Shown: piece after piece, positions 21,550 through 30,964 of the stretch
How the letters are laid out: each line of letters begins with the position of its first letter
Position numbering within the stretch: position 1 is the stretch's first letter
Source: Podospora bellae-mahoneyi
Lineage: Eukaryota > Ascomycota > Sordariomycetes > Sordariales > Podosporaceae
Assembly: GCF_035222275.1 (NCBI RefSeq)
Contig: NW_026946359.1
Coordinates: 2,232,001 to 2,296,000 of the forward strand
Length of the DNA stretch: 64,000 bases
Reading direction: 5' to 3'
The notes under the pieces: generated by a model
The model's input: only the letters and a program-made list of their open reading frames with translations
The model's database searches: none
What the model was told of the DNA's origin: nothing
Made by a program: the position numbers and the translations under genes

Positions 21550-22162
21550 ATGATCCTGCCCGCCTTCTCTACCGCCCTAGTGGCAGGCCTCCTCCCACTC
21601 GCTGCGGCCCTCCCTGCATTCTCGGCCATGACAGACTACACCATCCCTCCAGCTGTGATTAAAACGCTGATGGAATCCGATAAAGAATGCGTCATGCCTT
21701 GGGGGTTCAACATCACCAACTTCATGATCTTCACCCCCGCCCCCGGCAACAATCATTCCCAACTCATTAGCTTTGACTTTTTCGACGACCCCACCAAAAT
21801 CGCGACATCCTGCGCCTTCAATGAAAGTTCGGTCAATGTCGCTCCTTTCGATTTCACCCCTCGCTATCCATGTGATGACTGGCGGGTAACCTTCATGTGG
21901 AACAACGCAACACAAGGCCTGGAGATGATTGAAAGGGCCTGCCCAGATGTCTTGTAGGTTGATTATTAAAATGGCTGCTCCGTTAAGCGCTGACCGGTTA
22001 TACAGAACAACTTCTATGGAGGCTTCCGGGTCGATATGGGTAAATGGAACCTTGAGCTGCCTCGAGGATGATGCGAACGGTGCGTATGGTCCTGGACTCG
22101 ATTGCATCTCATTTCGAAAGTATGAGGCAAAGTACTACAGCCTTCAGCCCACACCGTGGTAG
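21550..22162 (+). CDS. Small secreted cysteine-containing protein
   Basis: Unrecognised secreted protein. Exons 21550-21953 and 22006-22162 (52-nt intron, GTAGGT donor, TACAG acceptor, phase 2) give 186 residues. An N-terminal signal peptide is clear (basic-poor start, hydrophobic FSTALVAGLLPLAAALPAFS, cleavage near 20-25). Six cysteines follow, in KECVMP, TSCAF, YPCDDW, RACPD, LSCLED and LDCISF, which would allow three disulphides. There are several N-glycosylation sequons (NHS, NES, NAT, NGT). The alternation of short hydrophobic strands and Asn/Asp turns suggests a beta-sandwich similar to Alt-a-1-like secreted proteins, but I cannot assign the family. It could be an effector-like or cell-surface protein. 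Confidence 0.7.
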
Positions 22163-23026
22163 AGACACGTCGATGACACGTGGGAGCCCAGTAAGGGGAT
22201 CCCAGGAAGGGGGAATCAAGTGAAAGAAGGCATGAGGGGGGATATCAGCGGTCGTCACTGACGCTGTGTGGACGTTTGAAACCCTGGCTACCTAATGGGT
22301 GTAGTTTGGTCCAGCTACTTGGTCTAGTTGGGCAGGATGGATGCGGGATTCAGGGAAGGATAATCAGTAGCACTGACAGTGGTTTCGATGGCACACTATT
22401 GAGCATACATCAAGGTTAGGTAATGGAGTATTAGTATTAGTAAGGCGGGAAGCAAAGAACAAAGAAGGTTCGTTCGTTCGTTCTGCATATTTGTGCACTC
22501 TGCAGGTTCGAAACATGCTTAATTTGTGAATAATGCGGGGTGTTACCACTACTGTGGCACTAACCCCTGTTCCCCTATAAAGTGCCCTGGCGGCACAGCA
22601 AGGTGCCCAAGATTATCACCAACCTCCTCTCTGAAACATGAACCTTTGAGAACCATTGCGTCATACCTCACACACGGCGATGGCTGTACGAGACGATATT
22701 CAGTCGATATATTTTTGTTGAAAATCAAACAGTCAGCTATGAATTGTCTTTGGACGGTCCGTTTGTTTTCATCAGGCTGAATCCGTCCCTGCCGCAGTCC
22801 CTGGCGCCGTGCATTTCAATTGGCAAGTGATCTGGTCACGAGGTCGGATGTAGTCAAGGCCAACAGCCATCCTCCTCCTAACTGCCTTATGGTCTTTTAC
22901 TCCCCGGGTCTCTCTTGTTCCTTAAACTCATTGGGTCATTTTCCCCCTTCACTTTTACTTAACCTCAGCATCCCTTTTACGGCCTGATTCAACATTAGCC
23001 AGCCCTCACGATCATCATCAGCAACA
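22163..23026. promoter_or_regulatory. Intergenic, lipase promoter
   Basis: An 864-bp gap between co-oriented genes. It holds a short TTCG tandem run near 22467-22483 and a CACGTG at 22169-22174 just after the upstream stop. The ~100 bp before the lipase ATG are CT-rich. No gene is seen. Confidence 0.4.
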
Positions 23027-24250
23027 ATGAAGCCATTAATATCGCCACTCCTCGGCCTCCTCTACACCACAACCACCGCCCAAGCAAACCCAATATCATC
23101 ACCCACAGCCTCTAACAAAAACGGCATATCCCCCCAATTATTCTCTTCCCTCGAACGGCTATCCCGCCTGGTAGACATCTCGTACTGCGTCGGCACCCCA
23201 GGTACAGGGGGTCTCTCCCCGCCGTTCAGCTGTTCAAGCCGGTGCGGTGATGTCGACATAAGCGGGAGGCTGGAGCTGATCAGGAGCTGGAACACGGGGT
23301 TTTTGAGCATGGAGGATAGCTGTGGGTTTGTGGCTTTTGACCATCCTGGGGTGCAGCAGGACAGAAAAGAGGGCAAGATTGTGGTTGCGTTTCGGGGGAC
23401 GTATTCGCTGGCTAATACGATTGTTGATTTGAGTACTGTTCCGCAAGAGTATGTGCCTTATCCTGCTGACCCGGATGGGGATGGTGGGGACAAGAAGGGG
23501 AAAGGGCCGAGGTGTAATAATTGTACGGTTCACATGGGGTTTATGGCTAGTTGGAAGGCGGCGAGGGAGATTGTCGTGCCTGCGGTGGAAAAGGCGCGGA
23601 AGAGGTACCCTGGGTATGGGGTGGAATTGGTGGGACATAGTCTTGGGGGTGCGGTGGCGATGTTGGCTGGATTGGAGATGAGGGCTGGGAGGGGGTGGGA
23701 AGGGGTTAGGGTGGCGACGTTTGGGGAGCCGATGGTGGGGAATAAGGGGTTGGTGGAGTTTGTTGATGAGGTTTTTGGGTTGAAGGGGGATGCTGGGGGG
23801 GGTGGGGAGGACAAGGCGTATAGGAGGGTGACGCATAAGGGGGATCCGGTTCCGTTGTTGCCGCTGAGGGAGTGGGGGTTTAGGAGTCATGCTGGGGAGA
23901 TCTTTATCACGAAGGGGGATTTGCCGCCTGGGCCGAAGGATCTGAGGTTGTGCGAGGGGGATAGGGATAAAGATTGTTTGAATGGGGAGGATGGGGATGA
24001 CGAGGAGGGAGAAGAGAGTGATAAGGGGTGGTTTAGGGAGATGGTGAACGAATTGGGCGGGAAGGAGGAGGGTGAGATGTGGGAGACGGAGACGGGGTGG
24101 CCGACGAGGTTTAAGTTATGGCAGTTGTTGTTTGCACATAGGGATTACTTTTGGAGGCTTGGGTTATGTGTCCCTGGTGGTGATCCTATCGATTGGGGGA
24201 GAGGGAGGTATAACCTTACGGAGAGTGATGATGAGATGCGGGATCTGTGA
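23027..24250 (+). CDS. Secreted class-3 lipase
   Basis: Extracellular alpha/beta-hydrolase of the fungal lipase_3 family, hydrolysing acylglycerols or related esters. A single exon encodes 407 residues. A signal peptide covers ~1-20 (PLISPLLGLLYTTTTAQA). The beta-strand VVAFRGT (oxyanion side) lies near 120, the nucleophile elbow GHSLGG at 203-208 (Ser205), the likely acid in GDPVP (Asp273), and the likely catalytic His in FAHRDYF (His371). Cysteines near 54, 69, 73 and 99 and a CNNC pair suggest disulphides. An acidic insert at ~310-335 is unusual. Codons are C-rich up to ~23210, then strikingly G-rich (GGG, AGG, GTG) to the stop. Confidence 0.88.
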   Translation: MKPLISPLLGLLYTTTTAQANPISSPTASNKNGISPQLFSSLERLSRLVDISYCVGTPGTGGLSPPFSCSSRCGDVDISGRLELIRSWNTGFLSMEDSCGFVAFDHPGVQQDRKEGKIVVAFRGTYSLANTIVDLSTVPQEYVPYPADPDGDGGDKKGKGPRCNNCTVHMGFMASWKAAREIVVPAVEKARKRYPGYGVELVGHSLGGAVAMLAGLEMRAGRGWEGVRVATFGEPMVGNKGLVEFVDEVFGLKGDAGGGGEDKAYRRVTHKGDPVPLLPLREWGFRSHAGEIFITKGDLPPGPKDLRLCEGDRDKDCLNGEDGDDEEGEESDKGWFREMVNELGGKEEGEMWETETGWPTRFKLWQLLFAHRDYFWRLGLCVPGGDPIDWGRGRYNLTESDDEMRDL

Positions 24251-26662
24251 GATGAATTCAAAACACTGGGAGCGAACTGGAGGCAGCCTGCGTTTGACTT
24301 GTTTGGCGTTTTGTCGGTTTGGCTAGAAGCATATTGGTATGGTTCGGAGTTATGATCAAGGAAAACACGAATGGCTTCGGGAGGCTCATCAAAGCGTACT
24401 TCTGCTAGTTATGATATCAACATATGATAATGTTTCTTGCTTCATACGCTCGCTACGCAGATCTCTATCTATCTTTGCGACTCATGTAGTCATCAAACTC
24501 GATGACGGTTTCTTGTTCGTGACACGCATTCAGGGGCACAGTTGACTTTTTTACTTCATTTATCACACCCCGGACATAAATCTTGGTGCTGCTCTTAGCT
24601 ATTTTTAAGGCGTATAATATATCTTTTGAGGCCTATTGGCTATCTTTGGAAGAGTTGTAATTATTTTGTGAGGTGTAGTTTCGCTTTCCTCGAGGTGCCT
24701 ATCAGCATTCACCATCTACCGAGCAAAACGAAGATGTTGCAACTCCCCAACCCTGGCCAAGAGATTCGACATTGAGACCGCCACATCATGAGGCTGATGC
24801 CTTAGGTTAATCAGACTTCCTCTTTCTCACCAAGAGTTCGCAGGAAGAGCTGATCAAGTAGCTTCAGTGGATATGTGATGTCCATCCTCATTTGATTCGC
24901 AGATTTCCGCGAACATCTTGGTGGTTTTCCTCTACTAACCAGTCGCGTGACTGGTCATCAGCACTGTAACCGGACCTAACCCTCTCACCAGTGATTGGCC
25001 AGGCTGACGAACAAGCTCATAGGCGGATGCCGCTGTCACTTGTCACGGTTGAAAGTGTGCTGTTGTTGCCTCGACAAAACGCCAAACCGGCAAAATATAA
25101 ACATCAGCATGAGCATTTAATAAACTTGGAACCGCGACTGCCTTGTTCTGTTGTGGCTTAGGTCCGTCGTGGTGGTCGTGCAAGGCTGTGTGCATACATC
25201 TCATCCCGCATCGAAGCATCTCTTGCTCACTGGATTGGATGAAATTGAAGGGATTGGATGATGCACTGGCCGCGTGCTATGAGTGGGCTAAGAAAGGGGC
25301 ACGGGGGGAAGCCTTGCAGTGTGTGATGCGGTTCTTCTAGCCGCTTCCATGATTTACCCTGTGGGTTGGGCTCGTGGGTGAGTTGTTCGTTGAGCCCCAC
25401 ACATGGGATGCTCTTGATAACTTTGATTTGACCAACCACCGACATGAGCTTTTAGGAGAATGGGAGCCTCATGATGAATAGTGGAAGCTGCCTGTGATGG
25501 TGAGGGGAGGCAGCATCTCGTTCTGTGTGACCACAACCTTCTTTGAACCCCTCACCTTCCACGTTGTCCACCAGCGCTTGAACCAAAGAAGGCAGACGAA
25601 GGCTTTGCCTCGTGACTGCCGGCGGCTCAAAGAGGAATGGACGGCTGAGCCAAACTCTGGTTTTCGGCACGGGGACTGGGTGCCACGAGGACGCGCGCGG
25701 GCGGTGGGCAGTGATAAGAAAAGAAAACGCTTGCTGCCATCGGATGGAGGGGCTCTGAGTCAAGGAGTTTTGCGCGTATGTAGGTCCCTTTGGTTGCGTG
25801 ACGTCCTGCGGCTTGCCCCTCACCAACATGCCATCTCTGCCTGCGTCTCAACCTCCGATGATAGGGACAAGATGTAGAGCCATCGGGTTGACGATGGTGA
25901 TGCATGGACGGCGGGAGGCTGCCGGAGCTGTCCAGTTACCGGGGCCGCCTGTATTAGTGTAGATCCAAGACATTCCCTGGGAGCTGTGATTGTCTGATCC
26001 AGAGAAAAAGGAATTCAGGCGGCCATAAGGTGGGGAAACGATGACTCCATTGAGATGAATGGCGATTTCAGGACCAACCTACCTAAAGACCAGGTGACGG
26101 CTGCCATCTCAAGCTTTATAGGGAGAATTCAAGACCTCGGATGTTTCGATTTATATCCCGACTTCCAAGTGCCGAAGCTGGCGGATCAAAGAAGGTCGAG
26201 AAGGTCTGTCTTCACGGTGAAAGCACTGGCAGTGGCAGCCGCCAACAAACGACGAGACGTGATCCAGATAGTGGGGTCGGGAGGCCTTGGGCGAGGGTTG
26301 CTTGTGCTTGGCTCTGTTAGGGTGGGACTCCCAATTCCGTGGGAAATAAGGTGGTATCATAGGTCACGTGTAAACACTCTGCAGGCGGTTTCATTCGACC
26401 GCTGCCCCCGAAAAAAAACAGGGCCCCCCAGGCTGCGCTTCGTTAGCCCCAAGAGAGGGGGAGACCGATTTGACCTCCCCCGAAAGTCCCTTTGGCTCCA
26501 GCACTTGAACCTGTTTCCGACCTCACCACTTCGCAAAAACACCAAAACAAATCTCCATCTACCAGCGACTTTTCCACGCGACCCTCCTGCTCTTACCTTC
26601 TCCTTTTGGAATCCTCCACTACTCGAGAGACTTGCGCACTCAACATCACACATATAACAAAA
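24251..26662. promoter_or_regulatory. Long gene-poor stretch before the 14-3-3 gene
   Basis: About 2.4 kb without a convincing gene. A CACGTG palindrome at 26365-26370 lies ~300 bp before the 14-3-3 ATG, and the final 200 bp are a C-rich leader. A 200-codon frame from ATG 26055 to 26657 ends 5 bp before the 14-3-3 ATG, but its composition is not protein-like. No transposon sequence is recognised. Confidence 0.4.
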
Positions 26663-27872
26663 ATGGCGACCGAGGTACGTTGGACCCTTGACCCACGACG
26701 CCCACCGTCTGAAGCCCGCCCATTTCCCCTCCCGAACGCCCGGCCTCGAGCCGTGTCGTGATAGGGTCTCTCCTGGGCCTCTGGCATGCCCTCTCCTATC
26801 TACTAGAATCTTTGCTAACTTTCTGTTCTCAATATGTAGCGTGAAAGGTTCGTCTGCTTCAGTGCTGGAGCTGTGGCCGCCACAGCTTCAACCCCGCCGT
26901 TGCCTGCAGCGAGAACTAACCGAGTGTAAAAATTGTAGCAAGACCTTCCTCGCCCGCCTCTGCGAGCAGGCCGAGCGTTACGATGAGATGGTTGGCTACA
27001 TGAAAGAGGTCGCCAAGCTCGGTGGTGAGCTTACCGTTGATGAGCGCAACCTCCTCTCCGTCGCCTACAAGAACGTCGTTGGCACCCGCCGCGCCAGCTG
27101 GCGCATCATCTCCTCGATCGAGCAGAAGGAGGAGTCCAAGGGCTCTGACAAGCATGTCCCTACCATTCGCGAGTACCGTTCCAAGATTGAGAGCGAGCTC
27201 GAGAAGGTCTGCCAGGACGTTCTTGATGTTCTCGATGAGGCTCTTATCCCCAACGCTGCCTCTGGCGAGTCTAAGGTATTCTACCACAAGATGTACGTTG
27301 TATTCTGCGCTGGCATGAACGTCACCTCTTTTCTGGACTTGGATGACTGACTGACTTGATTTATAGGAAGGGTGACTACCACCGTTATCTTGCCGAGTTC
27401 GCCTCCGGTGAGAAGCGCAAGGGTGCTGCCACTGCTGCGCACGAGGCCTACAAGGTACGATTAGTTGTTTTTGGTTTTGCAAATGCTACTCGATAGTTGC
27501 TAACGTACCTGTTTTTTCGTGTTTTTGTAGAGCGCCACCGATGTCGCTCAGACCGAGTTGACCCCCACCCACCCCATCCGCCTGGGTCTGGCTCTCAACT
27601 TCTCCGTTTTCTACTACGAGATCCTCAACTCCCCCGACCGTGCTTGCCACCTCGCCAAGCAGGCTTTTGATGATGCTATTGCCGAGCTCGATTCCCTCTC
27701 TGAGGAGTCTTACCGCGACAGCACCCTTATCATGCAGCTTCTCAGGGATAACCTTACCCTCTGGACCTCGTCCGATAACGGCGAGCCTGAGGCTACCGAG
27801 GTTCCCAAGGAGGAGAAAACCGAGGAGAAGCCCGCTGAGGAGAAGGCTGCTGAGCCCGCACCTGAGAACTAA
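26663..27872 (+). CDS. 14-3-3 protein
   Basis: Phosphoserine/threonine-binding dimeric adaptor. Five coding exons, 26663-26674 (12 nt), 26840-26847 (8 nt), 26939-27292, 27367-27454 and 27531-27872, give 267 residues. The spliced N-terminus reads [19 protein letters not shown], which needs the 8-nt microexon CGTGAAAG to supply Arg-Glu and part of Ser. The nine-helix fold is complete, including [33 protein letters not shown] and the signature end [10 protein letters not shown]. The tail is acidic ([12 protein letters not shown]). The phosphopeptide-binding Lys, Arg and Tyr residues are present. Codons favour C and T without a skew switch, in line with high expression. Confidence 0.96.
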
Positions 27873-29116
27873 GCGGCTCGTCCATGACGGGATCGTCGAA
27901 ACATTCCGAGAAGGGTCTCTCGGGACCCCACACCTCGTTTTGGTTGCTTGATAAGCTGTAATTGGAGGCGATGTGGGTCAATATCAGACCTTTAGTTGCC
28001 GGAGACTGGACTACATCGTCTGGCCGTGTCGGTTGGGCGGGTGCAGTGCTATGCGGTAGCAATAGCACTAGCGGTTCATGCAAGGGCGAGACTGCGCAAG
28101 GGAGTTGGTTGATGTTAGGGGGGAAACTGAAAATGCAGGGCATGGTGCTTTCTCGTTTTATTACCTCTGTTTTTGTTTTACGTCTCCTTTTTACAGCTTT
28201 GCTTGCTTCCCTTGGTTCGGAGTTGTGTCGGTTCAAATCTCCAGTTTTCTGACGAGGGGAGGAGGAAAGGCCAAGCCACCCATCGAAGTCGCTCGCCATT
28301 CTATCTGGCGAGGAAATGAAACCCATTTAAGCCAAATACCTCTTTTAGTGTCACATGTCCCATTCTACGAGCTTTGATGTATCTCCACCGATCACGTCCC
28401 TTTGTTGTTACAGGCAAGTTGGTGCCTAGATACTTGATGGGCTTAAGAAGGCGCATGTTTCTATGTGGATTATCTATGAACCATGATCACCACATGTACA
28501 CATCACTACTATGCCAGTCCTGACTGTGAACTCCCTTTTGCACTGTAACTGCCCCTCCAAATGCAGTCTGAAAAAAAAAGGAGGAAAAAACCAAAAGCCA
28601 CTGACACTCTGTGAATGTCAATTTCAAATACAGTTTATCTGAACCTCCACCACATAAGCCTCACAAACTCAAATCACCAACCACTCAGGATCTCGTTTGT
28701 TCAGGTAGGTATTATGTAAAATTATTAAATTCCTTTCTCACAGTGCCCCAAATTCATTATTACCCCCTTCGCTTTTTCGAACTCCTGGCTTAGCCATCCG
28801 TAACCCCCCTTCCTCCCTTCTCTCCTTATTCCGCTTCCATATATATATATTCCAAACCAGAAAACAAACAACTAACAACCCCCATCTCCCCTATATACGA
28901 TCCCACCCCCCAAAAGCCAAACCAAAAACAGAAAACAAAGCTCTTCTCTTTCGCTTTGTGTAATGCTGAACCAAAATGCGAACAACGCTTATCCCAACTT
29001 CCAGTCCTCAGCCACCTCCTCGATGAGCTGAGCGGGCATATATATATATATAACAAACCAACCACCGCACGCAAGTCTCCGCTATTGTCTCTTGTAAGAA
29101 AAAAAACAGAAACATC
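27873..29116. other. Convergent 3' intergenic region with TA microsatellites
   Basis: 1.24 kb between the 14-3-3 stop (+) and the stop of the unrecognised minus-strand gene at 29117. It contains TA dinucleotide runs at about 28840-28851 and 29038-29051, and a poly-A run near 28570. No gene is seen. Confidence 0.45.
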
Positions 29117-29932
29117 TCACCACTCCGGCAAAGGCCAAGCAGCAATATCCTCCTCCCAATCAATCCAGTCAAAATCCGTTTCCACCGGGGGCAGCTCAAT
29201 CCTCACACCCTCCTCACCCTCCGCCGACAACACAGATGGAGATCTCGGCCGATGATGGCCCAGTTCCACCTCCCCATCATCACAAAATTCGCACCGACCA
29301 CAGTCATGACGAACCCGAATGTTTGGTAGATGTTGCCGGCTCGACTGCTGCCTATCCGCCGCTGGACCGCGAATAATCCTCCCCCAATCCAGAACCGGCT
29401 CCGGATACTGAAATTGCTGCCGCCTCTTCTCTGCTGAGCCCGGAGAATGATCGCCAACCCCGCGATATTTCCTCCTCAGCCCATGACGGCTTCTGACAGT
29501 GGTTATTCTTCTCAAGCGACGAGCGGGATCAATGTCGCCAGGGTAATGATTAATATTATTATCTTCCCTCCCTTCTCTACTATAGGGAGGGTAAGGGTAT
29601 GTAGAAGATGATGTGTGCGTGGCCGGAAATGTCCCGTAGCCATCACGTATAGAATTATGAGGTTGTAATAATGGGGTCGGTGGTGATGGACCTCGTCTTG
29701 GTCGTTTTTTCTTCATGCGGCCTCTCTCATCCCTCCCAGGGTCCCAAGGCTGATTCTCCCCGCAGGAAGTTCTCACCAAGGAACGACGAGGCCCCGCGTC
29801 ATCGTACACTTCTTGCCCATGGCACCCACCAAGAACAAATCTCCCAGCTTTGTCGAGAAGTCTCAACACCCAGTCGCAAAACCGTCGACATTTTTCTTTC
29901 GATGAGTTATACAGATCCCGCATCCATGGTCC
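29117..29932 (-). CDS. Downstream half of a TAG-split unrecognised protein
   Basis: This frame continues, in the same phase, the protein that ends at the TAG 29933-29935. It runs 271 codons to a TGA. Only nine bases after the TAG is an ATG (29923) opening MRDLYNSSKEKCRRFCDW, so 268 residues could also start independently. The first 35 residues form a likely amphipathic Cys/Trp-containing helix (CDWVLRLLDKAGRFVLGG). A basic stretch follows (KKKRPRRGP), then Pro/Tyr/Arg-rich low complexity, and an acidic Trp-rich end (DWIDWEEDIAAWPLPEW). The composition argues for a real protein. Read-through, reinitiation, a strain-specific nonsense change or an unrecognised intron are all possible. Confidence 0.55.
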   Translation of the reverse strand, partial: GPWMRDLYNSSKEKCRRFCDWVLRLLDKAGRFVLGGCHGQEVYDDAGPRRSLVRTSCGENQPWDPGRDERGRMKKKRPRRGPSPPTPLLQPHNSIRDGYGTFPATHTSSSTYPYPPYSREGREDNNINHYPGDIDPARRLRRITTVRSRHGLRRKYRGVGDHSPGSAEKRRQQFQYPEPVLDWGRIIRGPAADRQQSSRQHLPNIRVRHDCGRCEFCDDGEVELGHHRPRSPSVLSAEGEEGVRIELPPVETDFDWIDWEEDIAAWPLPEW

Positions 29933-30964
29933 CTATTCATTGGGCTTTGAGCGTTGTAGCAGCGCCGCTGCCCGTGCCAAGCGGGATGACATCCTTCCTG
30001 GGGTGGGCCGTGGAGCGGCGGACGAGTCTGTGAGACTGGAATCAGATGGTGGCGTGATGACCGCGGCCTGGGCGGTAGGGCGGCGTCCGGGAAATATATC
30101 CATGCTAAGTGATTTCTGCGCAGGCCTAGGTGTGGGTGTCGAGACCAGCCTTTGGTTTGAGAGCCACCTTGGCTGGCTTTTTGGTCTTGTCAGCTCCCGG
30201 ATTTCCGCGTCCCTTTTATGCGCACTGCTCATCCTATTCGGCTTGACGCGTCGCAAGAGGTCCGTAACCTTCTTGCCGAAGCCCAATCCTGGCCGCATTT
30301 TGCTGCTTTCGCTGCCAGCTCGACTGCCATCCTCTTCTGGTGGCGGCGATGGCGGCCTGCTACAATTCCGACATACATCTTCCGCCTCCTGTCTCGCATC
30401 ACCGTTAGGCGTCGGACCAAAGCCCTGTGCTTTGCTTTTGTTCCTTTCAGCAGCCTCTTTCTTTCTACTCTTTTCACCCCCATCCACCTTCATGATCTCT
30501 GAGCACTGGCAGTACGTCTCAGCCATGCCAACACTCTCGCTCCACCCTCGGATCCAGTCTGCCTTCTTTCCTTGATTTCGGCTGGGCAGGAGTTGTTGCC
30601 TTGTGGAAAGCCAGTCGGGATTACTGGTCTCCTGTGGTGTGGGAGGCGTATTGCGTTGCTCCTGGGTCTGCGCCGGAGCTGTTCTTGCTGTCGGGGCTGT
30701 CCGTGTGGTTGAGTCGACGGGGCTCTCACAGGCGCCATCTTGTTGGTCTGGCTGAACTTGAAACACCTGGCTACCCAGCGACTTTTGTTCTTGACTTGTA
30801 AATCCAACCTTCACTATGTCTGGGTTAGACGCGGGCGCATCGTATACGTAGCTGTAGTCATCCGAATATGGCGTAGCTCGTATGAATTCGGACAGGGCTA
30901 GTGGTGCTGTTGGACGGTGAGGTGTCGTTGACCCCCCGAAGGAGAATTCCCCAGAGCGATCCAT
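29933..30964 (-). CDS. Unrecognised low-complexity protein, upstream half
   Basis: ATG at 30964 to TAG at 29933-29935 gives 343 residues; the open frame reaches further upstream but has no earlier in-frame ATG. The N-terminus MDRSGEFSFGGSTTPHRP and a DDYSYVYD segment look like a conserved start. Two CXC/CXXC-type pairs (YCQC, CRNC) lie near 180-240. The rest is Ser/Pro/Arg-rich and probably disordered, ending in a basic Ala-rich helix (SSRLARAAALLQRSK). I do not recognise the family. The same frame continues past the TAG for 271 codons, so this is probably the first half of one protein. Confidence 0.6.
   Translation of the reverse strand: MDRSGEFSFGGSTTPHRPTAPLALSEFIRATPYSDDYSYVYDAPASNPDIVKVGFTSQEQKSLGSQVFQVQPDQQDGACESPVDSTTRTAPTARTAPAQTQEQRNTPPTPQETSNPDWLSTRQQLLPSRNQGKKADWIRGWSESVGMAETYCQCSEIMKVDGGEKSRKKEAAERNKSKAQGFGPTPNGDARQEAEDVCRNCSRPPSPPPEEDGSRAGSESSKMRPGLGFGKKVTDLLRRVKPNRMSSAHKRDAEIRELTRPKSQPRWLSNQRLVSTPTPRPAQKSLSMDIFPGRRPTAQAAVITPPSDSSLTDSSAAPRPTPGRMSSRLARAAALLQRSKPNE

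Noticed and set aside
26055-26657. 200-codon frame ending just before the 14-3-3 ATG
   Set aside because: Real ATG, but composition is not protein-like and it overlaps the predicted promoter and leader.
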